Assembly (NCBI GenBank): GCA_016927815.1
Contig: JAFGLY010000216.1
Location: 1 to 38,041 of the forward strand
Length of the DNA stretch: 38,041 nucleotides
Source of the DNA: Deltaproteobacteria bacterium
Lineage (GTDB): Bacteria > Myxococcota_A > UBA796 > JAFGLY01
Direction: 5' to 3'
The notes under the pieces were generated by a model. The model did not search any database and was not told the origin of the DNA. It saw only the letters and a program-made list of their open reading frames with translations. The position numbers were made by a program, and so were the translations under genes. Within the stretch, counting starts at the first letter, position 1; each line of letters starts with the position of its first letter. Below, piece after piece: positions 8,824-16,078 of the stretch.

Positions 8824-10488
8824 GTGACCCTGATGCCCCTCGCGACCCTGGTACTGCTCGCCGGATGCCCCTCCGGCGATCCCCTTCACAACGCCGACGC
8901 CCGCTACGTCGAGATCCTGGCCCGCTATCACACCGCAGACCGGGATCTCGCCCGCAACGTCCGCAACCGGGATGCCCGCCGCCGCATGAAGGACGCGGAG
9001 GCGGACCTGGTGGCGTTCTTCCAGGATCCGGATCTGACCGCAGCGGTGACCGAGGCACGGCAGGCCACGGAGGGCTCGTCGCTCCGTGTCCGCGGGGACG
9101 CCTGGTGGCGCGAGATCGTGTTCCGGCGCTCCTGGACCCCGGAGGAGAAGGAGCGGGAGAGCGACCTCCTCGCCCGCGTGGATGCGCAGGCCGCGGTGGA
9201 GGCGACCTGGAGCCCGCCCAACTCCAGCCGACGGGTCCCGTTGGCCGGCTACTGGGAGGAGGTGTCCGAGGCCGCCGACGACCTCCCGGCCCCGGTTCGG
9301 GCCGACCTCGCCGCCACGTTCCTGGACGCCCACATGGCGCTGGTGGGCGAGGATCTACAGGAGCTCGTCCGTCTGCGGAACCGGATCGCCCGGCGGGAGC
9401 ATTACCCTTCTTACTGGGAGTTCGCGCTCTACCACGAGGGTCTCGAACCGCGAGACGTGGACACCCTCCTCTCGGAGCTCAAGCCCGTGGTGTGCCCCGT
9501 GAACGAGGCCACCGAGGCCATCGAGGCCACGGAGGCCACTCGGCTGGGTCTGCCGCACGACTGGGTCCATTCCCCCTTCCTGCGACGCTCGTCCGGCCTC
9601 CAATCCGGACGTGAGGAGGCCGAGGCCTGGTTCGACGCCGACCACGCCGAAGACCGAATCCTCACGAGCCTGCGGGAGATGGGCATCGACCTTGCGGGCT
9701 GGCAGGTCTACATCGAGCCCGCGCGCTATGCGCGCAAGGGCGCCTACTCCTTTCCCATCCGACCTCCCGAACGCATCGCCTTCGTGATGGCCGCCGATCG
9801 CCGGTACGACCTCTGGCAGTACGAGGCGCTCGTCCACGAGGCCGCGCACGCCTTCCGCTGGCGCACACTGGTGCCGGAGGCACTGGCCAGCCCGGTGCTC
9901 TGGGATCCCCCCAACGCCTACTCGGAGGGCTTTGCCCAGATCTTCGACCGGATCCTGCTCTCCCCCGCATGGGTCGCCCGGTACATCCCCGATCTTCCCG
10001 CCGACGTGCGCGACGCCCTCGCGACGTGGCGCTTTCGCTCCATGGCCCGCGACATCACCGAAGCCATCGTGGACACCCTGGTGGAGCGAAGGGTCTACGC
10101 CGATCCCGACGACCTGGATGCCCTGGTGCGGGCCTGCCAGGAGATCGGGGCCGAGTGGCATTTCGGGTCGCCCGGAGCGACCCGCACGGGCGCGCCCTGG
10201 TGCGAAGCCCTGGCCACCCCTCTCATCTGGCACTACCCCGCCTACGTCCAGAACTTCGTGTTCTCGTACGTCACCGAGGCCCAGCTCTACGAGGCCCTCG
10301 TCACGGCGGTAGGCGAACCGGTGGGCAACCCGAGCACGGGACCCTGGCTGAAGGCGCTCGTCAAGGACGGTGGTACGACGCCCCTCGCGGATCGCATCGC
10401 CGAAGTCGCTCCGGATCCCGACCGGACGGCGGCTCTCCGGCGTTACCTCCAGGTACCCGAGGCGACCCCTCCCCGGAGCAGGCTGTAG
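8824..10488 (+). CDS. HEXXH zinc metallopeptidase lipoprotein (M2/M3-like)
   Basis: The 554-residue product begins at GTG 8824, preceded by GGAGGTG; an ATG at 8833 is in frame. The N-terminus MPLATLVLLAGC is a lipoprotein signal with a LAGC lipobox, so the enzyme is likely membrane-anchored outside the cytoplasm. The zinc site is HEAAH (His338, Glu339, His342), with a third ligand probably Glu368 in YSEGFAQ. The helical region LRNRIARREHYPSYWEFAL resembles the body of M2 (peptidyl-dipeptidase A) and M3 (oligopeptidase) gluzincins. Residues 227-239 contain an EATEAIEATEAT run encoded by 9-base imperfect repeats. The TAG stop lies inside the left inverted repeat of the adjacent four-helix-bundle cassette. 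Confidence 0.85.
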   Translation: MTLMPLATLVLLAGCPSGDPLHNADARYVEILARYHTADRDLARNVRNRDARRRMKDAEADLVAFFQDPDLTAAVTEARQATEGSSLRVRGDAWWREIVFRRSWTPEEKERESDLLARVDAQAAVEATWSPPNSSRRVPLAGYWEEVSEAADDLPAPVRADLAATFLDAHMALVGEDLQELVRLRNRIARREHYPSYWEFALYHEGLEPRDVDTLLSELKPVVCPVNEATEAIEATEATRLGLPHDWVHSPFLRRSSGLQSGREEAEAWFDADHAEDRILTSLREMGIDLAGWQVYIEPARYARKGAYSFPIRPPERIAFVMAADRRYDLWQYEALVHEAAHAFRWRTLVPEALASPVLWDPPNAYSEGFAQIFDRILLSPAWVARYIPDLPADVRDALATWRFRSMARDITEAIVDTLVERRVYADPDDLDALVRACQEIGAEWHFGSPGATRTGAPWCEALATPLIWHYPAYVQNFVFSYVTEAQLYEALVTAVGEPVGNPSTGPWLKALVKDGGTTPLADRIAEVAPDPDRTAALRRYLQVPEATPPRSRL

Positions 10489-10780
10489 ACCGTAGGCTGT
10501 AGGTTCGAGGGAGAAGGAGCCGCACCTTCCGCAGGGTACGCAGGATGCCGGCGAGGACCTCCCCCGCCTCGATGCGCCCAGCCGAGGCGAAGGCGACGTC
10601 GAGGAAGTGCAGGTCTTCGGCTCCGGAGCTGCGGGCGCCCCCTTCGACGAGGTTCGAGGGGGTCGACACCGCCCCGCGTCGGAGCTGGGCGGTCAGGCCG
10701 AACCTCTCGTGGCGGGGGAAGCGGCGCGTGTGCTCGTACCCCGCGAGGGCCAAGCGGTCTGCCCGTTCAAAGGCTCGCAA
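10361..10780 (-). CDS. Four-helix-bundle protein (23S rRNA IVP type), internally shortened, possibly decaying
   Basis: Residues 11-60 carry the family signature: FPRHERFGLTAQLRRGAVS, then TPSNLVEGGAR and a FLDVAFASAG segment. Similar proteins are encoded in 23S rRNA intervening sequences, and relatives act as Avd accessory proteins in diversity-generating retroelements; neither context is seen here. After FASAGRIE the sequence jumps to GEVLAGILRTLRKV, apparently lacking roughly 20-25 residues of the usual third helix and loop. The start is TTG 10780 with no good ribosome binding site, although the preceding in-frame codons (AYTK) also fit the family and lack a start codon. The last ~50 residues run through an inverted repeat and antisense into the peptidase gene, so the original end was probably near 10510. 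Confidence 0.55.
   Translation of the reverse strand: MRAFERADRLALAGYEHTRRFPRHERFGLTAQLRRGAVSTPSNLVEGGARSSGAEDLHFLDVAFASAGRIEAGEVLAGILRTLRKVRLLLPRTYSLRSTACSGEGSPRVPGGNAGEPPSGRDPERLRRCDPRGASYHRP
10480..10503 (+). repeat. Left inverted-repeat element flanking the four-helix-bundle gene
   Basis: AGGCTGTAG occurs twice in direct orientation (10480-10488 and 10494-10502). The second copy continues as AGGCTGTAGG, which is the exact reverse complement of CCTACAGCCT at 10831-10840. The first copy contains the TAG stop codon of the peptidase gene. Confidence 0.7.
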
Positions 10781-10826
10781 CTTCGTGTAGGCGCACGGCG
10801 TTCCGTACCGGGAGAGCCTCGCCCCA

Positions 10827-10840
10827 ACAGCCTACAGCCT
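10827..10840 (-). repeat. Right inverted-repeat element flanking the four-helix-bundle gene
   Basis: ACAGCCTACAGCCT reads on the minus strand as AGGCTGTAGGCTGT, matching the left element at 10494-10503 over ten bases. With the left element it brackets the four-helix-bundle gene and ends 12 bases from the response-regulator stop codon. Confidence 0.7.
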
Positions 10841-10852
10841 CCCAGCCCAGGC

Positions 10853-11230
10853 CTATTCCATGCGGAGCAGGTGGCGAACCTTGCTGAGGAGTTCGGAGGC
10901 CTCGATGGGCTTGTCCACGAGGTCGCTGACCGGAAGGCTGCTGATGTCGAAGACCTTTGCGGAGGCATCCGCAATGGCGGAGAGCATCAGGATGGGGACG
11001 TCCGGGAGGAGCCCGTGGAGTCTGCGGGCGAGGTGGAACCCCGAGTCCACCTCCTCCATCATGACGTCCACGACGATCAGGTCCGGCTCCTCCTTCTGGG
11101 CGACCTCCCAGCCGTCGCTGGCGGAGTAGGCGGACACCACGCGGAAGCCGGCGTGGGTCAGCACCGTCTCGCAGAACAGGATGATGTTGGGGTCGTCGTC
11201 GATCACGAGGATGGTACGTTCAGGGTCCAT
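10853..11230 (-). CDS. Receiver-only response regulator (CheY-like)
   Basis: This 125-residue single-domain receiver protein has the acidic pair in VIDDDPNI (Asp11-Asp13), phospho-acceptor Asp55 in IVVDVMM, Ser84 in the switch position (LMLSA) and Lys107 in DKP. All key residues are present and there is no output domain, so it probably acts by protein contact or in a phosphorelay. ATG 11230 has GGGAGA five bases upstream; longer readings overlap the divergent kinase gene and look like noise. It is divergent from the kinase-flavoprotein fusion with 163 bases between starts, making it the natural candidate partner for that kinase; the pairing is inferred. Confidence 0.92.
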   Translation of the reverse strand: MDPERTILVIDDDPNIILFCETVLTHAGFRVVSAYSASDGWEVAQKEEPDLIVVDVMMEEVDSGFHLARRLHGLLPDVPILMLSAIADASAKVFDISSLPVSDLVDKPIEASELLSKVRHLLRME

Positions 11231-11357
11231 GAGGTCTCCCGCGTCGGGTGCAGGAGTCCTATCCCGGCCCCGGGGGGCCTTGTCGAGGCGATCCGGCTGC
11301 GCCATGCGCTCGGCCAGCAGGAATGGGCTTCCCCTCCGCACCCTCGTTAGATACCTC

Positions 11358-11374
11358 CAGTCCTTCCCGGACTG
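11358..11374. promoter_or_regulatory. Inverted repeat in the divergent region before the kinase fusion
   Basis: CAGTCC (11358-11363) and GGACTG (11369-11374) are perfect arms around five bases, ending 19 bases before the ATG at 11394. This could be an operator or a 5'-leader hairpin. The length is short, so chance is possible. Confidence 0.25.
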
Positions 11375-11393
11375 CCGCCCCTCGCGAAGCGCC

Positions 11394-13958
11394 ATGCCCG
11401 ACCGGAAAGCACCGAAACATCCCTCCACAAGTGGCTTTCTCGGAGTGCCGCCTCGCGAGGGAGATTCCGAGGACCGTAGCGTCGGGGATCAACGATCCGA
11501 GTTGATGCGGCTGGCCGTCATCGTGGCCCACCAGCTCAAGTCGCCCATGGCGTCGGTCCAGTCCATCCACAACCTCCTGCTCGGGGGCTTCGTGGGGCCC
11601 GTCACCCCCAAGCAGAAGGATCTCCTCGAGCGGGCCAACGCGTCTTGCGCCCGGGGCGCTCTGTTGATCGCCGACCTGTTGAGGTTGCGAACCCTCGACG
11701 GGTTCTCGCAGGACGACCTCGTCCCGTACAACCTGGCCTCTGTCCTCCGAAACGTCCTGGACCGCGTCCGGCCGCTGGCCGAGGCCCGCAAGATCCACCT
11801 CGTGGACCGGGTGACGCTGGACGATCCCGAGCTGTGCTGGGTCCTCGCGGACCCAGCCACCATCGGTGAGATCTTCTACGTCGTCCTCGAGAACGCGGTC
11901 AAGTACACGCCCCCCGACGGGCGCGTGGACGCGGAGCTCCGGTCCGAGGAGACCCCGGCTCCCGAAGGAGGAACGCAGCTTCAGTACGTCGTCGAGGTCG
12001 TGGACACGGGCATCGGCATCCCCAGCGAGGCCCTCCCCCACCTGTTCATGGACTTCTACCGGGCCCCCAACGCCAAGGCCCAGAGCCAGGACGGAACGGG
12101 CCTGGGCCTCGCGTTCGCAGGGCGAGCGGTCGCGCTCCACGGCGGGTCCATCCAGTTGACCCAGGCGGACACGGGCGGCGCACGCGCACTCGTCCGGCTT
12201 CCGGCCGCCCCTCCGTCGTCCCTGGCTCCGCACGAGGTGTCGGTCCGGAGAGGCCTGTCGCGGAGCCGGCACCCCATCTCCCAGCGCGTGGTCGTGGTCG
12301 GTGGCGTGGCGGCGGGCTCCAAGACCGCGGCCAAGGTCATGCGGCTCGACCCGGACGCCGAGGTCACCGTGCTCGAGCGCGGACGGTTCCTCTCCTACGC
12401 CGGCTGCGGACTCCCCTACTACGTCTCGGGGACCGTGCGGGATCAGGCGGCCCTGCTCTCCAGCCCCCTGGGCGACGTCCGGGACTCGGCCTTCTTCCAC
12501 AACCTCAAGAACGTCACCACGTTCGACCTGATCGAGGTCACGGCCATCGATCGCGAGCAGAAGGTCGTGAGCGCCAAGAGCCACGTGGACGGCTCCGTGA
12601 TGCAGCTTCGGTACGACAAGCTGGTGCTGGCCACCGGGGCCTCGGCGGTGAAGACCCCGATGCCCGGCGTGGATCTGAAGGGCATCTACACGCTGCACGG
12701 CGTGGAGGACGCCGAGGCCATCCGGTCCGAGCTCCGCACGTCCTCCGCGAAGGAGGTGCTGATCGTGGGCGGCGGCCTGCTCGGGTGCGAGATCACCGAA
12801 TCCGTGGCCATGCGGGGGTCTCGCATCACGCTCTTGGAACGCGAGAGCCACATCCTGCGCATCGTGGATCCCGAGATCGCCCTCCTGGTGGAATGCCACA
12901 TGCGATCCCACGGTGTCCGGGTGATGACCGACGCCGAGGTGGTCGCCTTCGAGGGCGACACCCGGGTCCGCTCGGTCACCTTGAAGAACGGACTGCGCCT
13001 GCCGTGCGACTTCGTCATCCTCGCCATGGGCGTGAAGCCCAACGTGGCTCTCGCGCAACAGGCCGGTCTGGAGATCGGCACCACCGGCGCCGTGAAGGTC
13101 GATCGGTTCCTGCGCACGTCCGACCCCGACATCTACGCGGCCGGCGACTGCGCGGAGGACTTCCACATCATCACGCAGAAGCCGGTCTGGATCCCGCTGG
13201 GTTCCACGGCGGTCAAGCAGGGCCGGGTGGCGGCCATCAACCTGTGCGGAGGCCAGGAGGCGTTCCCGGGCGTGGTGGGGACCATCGTGCTCAAGGTCTT
13301 CGACTACGCCGTCGGATGCGTGGGGCTCACCGAGCAGGATGCTCGACTCGCGGGGTTCGACCCCATCTCGGCGATCATCTCCGGGCCCGACCACGACCAT
13401 TTCCTGCCCAACTCCCGGACCATCGTCCTCAGGATCGTGGCCGACCGGAAGACCCGACGGCTCCTCGGACTCCAGGGGATCGGACCCGGCGACGTGACCA
13501 AGCGCATCGATGTGGCGGCCGTGGCCCTCACCGCCGGGATGGACCTGGAGGCCTTGAGCCAGCTGGATCTCGGGTACGCGCCCCCCTACGCGCTGGCCAT
13601 GGATACGCTGCTCACAGCGGCCAATGTGTTGCGGAACAAGATCGACGGCGCCTACGAGGGCATCTCCAGTCTCGAGCTGCACCGGCAGATCGCCTCGGGC
13701 CACCCTCCCCTCCTGCTCGACGTGCGCCTGCCCGCCGAGTACCGAGTCTCCCGTCTCCCGGACAGCCTGCATGTGCCGCTCGGTTCGCTGCGCGGGCGCC
13801 TGGACGAGATCCCTCGCGATCGGAACATCGTCCTCGTCGAGAAGATCGGCCTGCGCGGGTACGAGGCCTCGCTCATCCTGAGGAAGGCCGGCTTCCAGGG
13901 GGTGACGGTGCTCGATGGCGGCCTGGACGCCTGGCCGTTCGAGGTGGAGCACCTCTAG
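11394..13958 (+). CDS. Fusion: histidine kinase + CoA-disulfide/persulfide reductase-type flavoprotein + rhodanese-like domain
   Basis: The 854-residue chain has three parts. Residues ~38-265 are a soluble histidine kinase: H-box AHQLKSP (His46), N-box ENAVKYTP (Asn167), DTGIGIP and GTGLGL. Residues ~297-750 are an FAD/NAD(P)H disulfide reductase: GGVAAGSKTAA, redox Cys338 in SYAGCGLPYY as in CoA-disulfide reductase, a second nucleotide fold VGGGLLGCE, and DIYAAGDCAE. Residues ~765-854 are rhodanese-like (LLLDVRLPAEY, GLRGYEA), but the catalytic cysteine position is Glu816. Reductase-rhodanese fusions (CoADR-RHD, Npsr) are known; the added kinase is unusual. ATG 11394 is the chosen start, with a weak ribosome binding site; ATG 11505 would still keep the H-box. 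There is no membrane segment. It presumably senses thiol or persulfide redox state. Confidence 0.9.
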   Translation: MPDRKAPKHPSTSGFLGVPPREGDSEDRSVGDQRSELMRLAVIVAHQLKSPMASVQSIHNLLLGGFVGPVTPKQKDLLERANASCARGALLIADLLRLRTLDGFSQDDLVPYNLASVLRNVLDRVRPLAEARKIHLVDRVTLDDPELCWVLADPATIGEIFYVVLENAVKYTPPDGRVDAELRSEETPAPEGGTQLQYVVEVVDTGIGIPSEALPHLFMDFYRAPNAKAQSQDGTGLGLAFAGRAVALHGGSIQLTQADTGGARALVRLPAAPPSSLAPHEVSVRRGLSRSRHPISQRVVVVGGVAAGSKTAAKVMRLDPDAEVTVLERGRFLSYAGCGLPYYVSGTVRDQAALLSSPLGDVRDSAFFHNLKNVTTFDLIEVTAIDREQKVVSAKSHVDGSVMQLRYDKLVLATGASAVKTPMPGVDLKGIYTLHGVEDAEAIRSELRTSSAKEVLIVGGGLLGCEITESVAMRGSRITLLERESHILRIVDPEIALLVECHMRSHGVRVMTDAEVVAFEGDTRVRSVTLKNGLRLPCDFVILAMGVKPNVALAQQAGLEIGTTGAVKVDRFLRTSDPDIYAAGDCAEDFHIITQKPVWIPLGSTAVKQGRVAAINLCGGQEAFPGVVGTIVLKVFDYAVGCVGLTEQDARLAGFDPISAIISGPDHDHFLPNSRTIVLRIVADRKTRRLLGLQGIGPGDVTKRIDVAAVALTAGMDLEALSQLDLGYAPPYALAMDTLLTAANVLRNKIDGAYEGISSLELHRQIASGHPPLLLDVRLPAEYRVSRLPDSLHVPLGSLRGRLDEIPRDRNIVLVEKIGLRGYEASLILRKAGFQGVTVLDGGLDAWPFEVEHL

Positions 13959-13985
13959 CCCGTCTGTAGGGCCAGGGAGAGGCCC

Positions 13986-15995
13986 TTGGCTGTCCTCCGA
14001 TCCCTGCTTTCTACCTGGCTCACCGTCCTCGCACGGGCATGGCGGTACACGGCGCCCGCCCGTCCCCCGTTTGCGGCCCTGCTCGGGATCCACGCCGTAT
14101 ACCGCGCGATGCTCTGGGGGCGGTTCGCGCACACCGAGAGCCCGCCTTTCTCCTTCATCCTCGAGCGCGAGGGCCCATGGTCCTGCCTGGGTACAGGCCT
14201 GTACGACGCCCTCTTGTCCGCCATCCTGGCCGTCCCCCTCGGCCTCCTGGCCGCGTGGGCAGCGCGTGGGAAGGGCCGTCCAGGCGGGCTCTTGTCAGGC
14301 GCCGTCCACCTGGTGGTCCTCCTGCTCGTGGGCGCGGTGAGTGCGATCCACGCCGACATGCTCTTCGCCATGAACGCCGGCCTCGATGTGGAGGCCCTCA
14401 CCGAGGCCGGCGGTACGCTCGCGCCCGGAGAACTCCTGGCGTACGGCTCGCCGAACGACCTCGTGCTCGTCGGGGTGGGGCCTTTGCTCTGGCTCCTCCT
14501 CGTGCGCCTGCCCCCCCTGGCAGGCATCGTCCGCGACGTGACCGCAGGCTGCTGGACGGTGCTCGCCCTGATCGCCTTCCTCGTCTCCCACGACTCGGTG
14601 CCCCCGCGTCGGGAGGTCGCCCACGCCCCGCTGCTCTTCACCCTGGAGTCGCTGTGGGAGGCGACCCGAACCCCGGCGTGGGCCGCCCTCGAGTTGCCCG
14701 TAGGCGAGGCCCAGCACCGGACCCTGCGCCTTGTGGACCCCCGCTTCCTCCTTCCCGACCGGATGCCTGCCGGGCCACTGGCCACCGCCGGGCCCACTCC
14801 CGGGAGCGCCGGGCCCAATGTGCTCTTCGTGGTCGGCGAGGGGGTGGGGCGGCCGTACGTGTTCGACGTGTCGCGCGGCAACGCGATCCCCATGCCCGTG
14901 CTCCGGCAGTTGGCCGATACCGGGTGGATCCTGGAGAACCACCACGCCAACGCGAACACGAGCCCGCGCTGCCTCTTCGCGCTGTTCAGCGGTCTGTACT
15001 CGGAGCAGGACACGTCCCTGTTCTGCGCCTCGGCGGACGTGGCGATTCCCTCCCTGGCCACCTTCCTGGGCCCGGCGTACGACCGCTTCCTGTTCACGCC
15101 CGGCCGCCTGAAGAGCTACTTCCCGCTCGGGTTCCTCCGCGCTTCCGGCCTCTCGGAGTTGCACGGCTTCGAGGATCTCTCCACGGGGGGCGTGCCCCGG
15201 AAGTCACGCAACGCGCTCGACGAGCGCCGGGTCGTGGATGCCTTCCTCGCACGCCTCGAGCGGGCCCCGGAGCCCTTCCTGGGCGTCTACTACTCCTACG
15301 TCCCCCACTGGCCCTACCACGACTACGGACGAACGTTTCGGATCATTCCGGACAGGAGCAGGCGCGTCCACCGGTACTGCAACGCCCTGCGCCTGCTGGA
15401 CACCCAGATCGGTCGCATGGTGGAGGCGCTCCGGGCCAGGGGTGTCCTGGAGCGCACCCTCGTGGTCTTCGTGGGGGACCACGGGGAGGCCTTCGGCCAG
15501 CACCCGGGCAACCGGACGCACTCTCGCGCGTCCTACGAGGAAAACCTGCACGCTGCGGCGGTCCTCCATTTCCCGTCTCGCCTGCCGCCTTTTCGGGTGG
15601 AGGAGTTCACTACCCACGCGGACCTGCTCCCCACCATCCTCGACACCCTCGGGCTGCCCTGGGATCCGGATCGGCTCCAGGGCGAGTCGATCTTCTCGCC
15701 GTCGTTTGCACGGCGCTACGTGTTCGCGGTGGGCAACGAGCGCACCATCACCGCGATCTCGCAGGAGGGGATCAAGGTGCAGGTCTCGTACAAGACCGAC
15801 AGTTGCAGGGCGTTCGACCTGGACAGCGATCCGGACGAGGAAACCCCGCTCGACTGCGGCCCGTTCACGCAGCAGCGGGATGCCCTCCTCGCGTTCAAGC
15901 GGTTCCAGACCAATGCCCTCCACGCCTACAACGAGGCCCTCCGCGCCGGCACCCCCTGGACCGGTCTGCCGCCCCTCGACGCGTCGGGGCCGTGA
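13986..15995 (+). CDS. Membrane-anchored sulfatase/phosphoglycerol-transferase-like protein
   Basis: The 669-residue product starts at TTG 13986 after a GGGAGAGG ribosome binding site, 27 bases downstream of the kinase fusion, so it is likely in the same operon. The N-terminal ~220 residues hold four to five hydrophobic segments. The C-terminal domain (about 275-640) has the alkaline-phosphatase-superfamily layout: NVLFVVGEGVG with metal-binding acid, a probable nucleophile in NTSPRCLFALFSG (Thr325 or Ser326), and the second metal site GDHGEAFGQH (Asp498, His499). This resembles LTA-synthase and lipid A phosphoethanolamine-transferase families that transfer head groups onto envelope glycans or lipids. 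The substrate cannot be read from the sequence. Thr/Ser rather than Cys argues against a formylglycine sulfatase. Confidence 0.85.
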   Translation: MAVLRSLLSTWLTVLARAWRYTAPARPPFAALLGIHAVYRAMLWGRFAHTESPPFSFILEREGPWSCLGTGLYDALLSAILAVPLGLLAAWAARGKGRPGGLLSGAVHLVVLLLVGAVSAIHADMLFAMNAGLDVEALTEAGGTLAPGELLAYGSPNDLVLVGVGPLLWLLLVRLPPLAGIVRDVTAGCWTVLALIAFLVSHDSVPPRREVAHAPLLFTLESLWEATRTPAWAALELPVGEAQHRTLRLVDPRFLLPDRMPAGPLATAGPTPGSAGPNVLFVVGEGVGRPYVFDVSRGNAIPMPVLRQLADTGWILENHHANANTSPRCLFALFSGLYSEQDTSLFCASADVAIPSLATFLGPAYDRFLFTPGRLKSYFPLGFLRASGLSELHGFEDLSTGGVPRKSRNALDERRVVDAFLARLERAPEPFLGVYYSYVPHWPYHDYGRTFRIIPDRSRRVHRYCNALRLLDTQIGRMVEALRARGVLERTLVVFVGDHGEAFGQHPGNRTHSRASYEENLHAAAVLHFPSRLPPFRVEEFTTHADLLPTILDTLGLPWDPDRLQGESIFSPSFARRYVFAVGNERTITAISQEGIKVQVSYKTDSCRAFDLDSDPDEETPLDCGPFTQQRDALLAFKRFQTNALHAYNEALRAGTPWTGLPPLDASGP

Positions 15996-16000
15996 TCCGC

Positions 16001-16060
16001 CTCTCGACCCGCCCCTGCCCTTCACCCGGCCTGCCGGATGTTCGAGAGCTCCGGCGGGTC
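16001..16060. terminator. Possible bidirectional terminator between convergent genes
   Basis: The convergent gap after the sulfatase-like gene contains CTCTCGA (16001-16007) complementary to TCGAGAG (16042-16048), and GACCCGCC (16006-16013) complementary to GGCGGGTC (16053-16060). The two pairings are mutually exclusive. No T-run follows, so termination is only suggested by position. Confidence 0.25.
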
Positions 16061-16078
16061 ACGGGGGGACGAACGCGC

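Noticed and set aside
9503-9540. Nine-base GAGGCCA-type tandem repeats
   Set aside because: They lie inside the peptidase gene and encode an EATEA run; treated as a coding low-complexity stretch, not a CRISPR or mobile repeat.
5613-9614. 1333-codon plus-strand open frame
   Set aside because: It is antisense to the M16 and ATPase genes, crosses gene boundaries and has no recognisable domain or credible start.
10500-10530. tRNA-like GGTTCGA sequence near the four-helix-bundle gene
   Set aside because: No acceptor stem, D-arm or anticodon arm can be drawn around it. No tRNA was found elsewhere by eye.
12195-12300. Possibility that the kinase and reductase are two genes
   Set aside because: There is no stop codon in the frame between the domains. 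Only in-frame GTG codons without a convincing ribosome binding site could start the second part, so fusion is the simpler reading.
11259-14132. Long minus-strand open frame opposite the kinase fusion
   Set aside because: Its composition is typical of a frame shadow (Gly, His, Asp, Glu, Arg repeats), whereas the plus strand encodes three identifiable domains.
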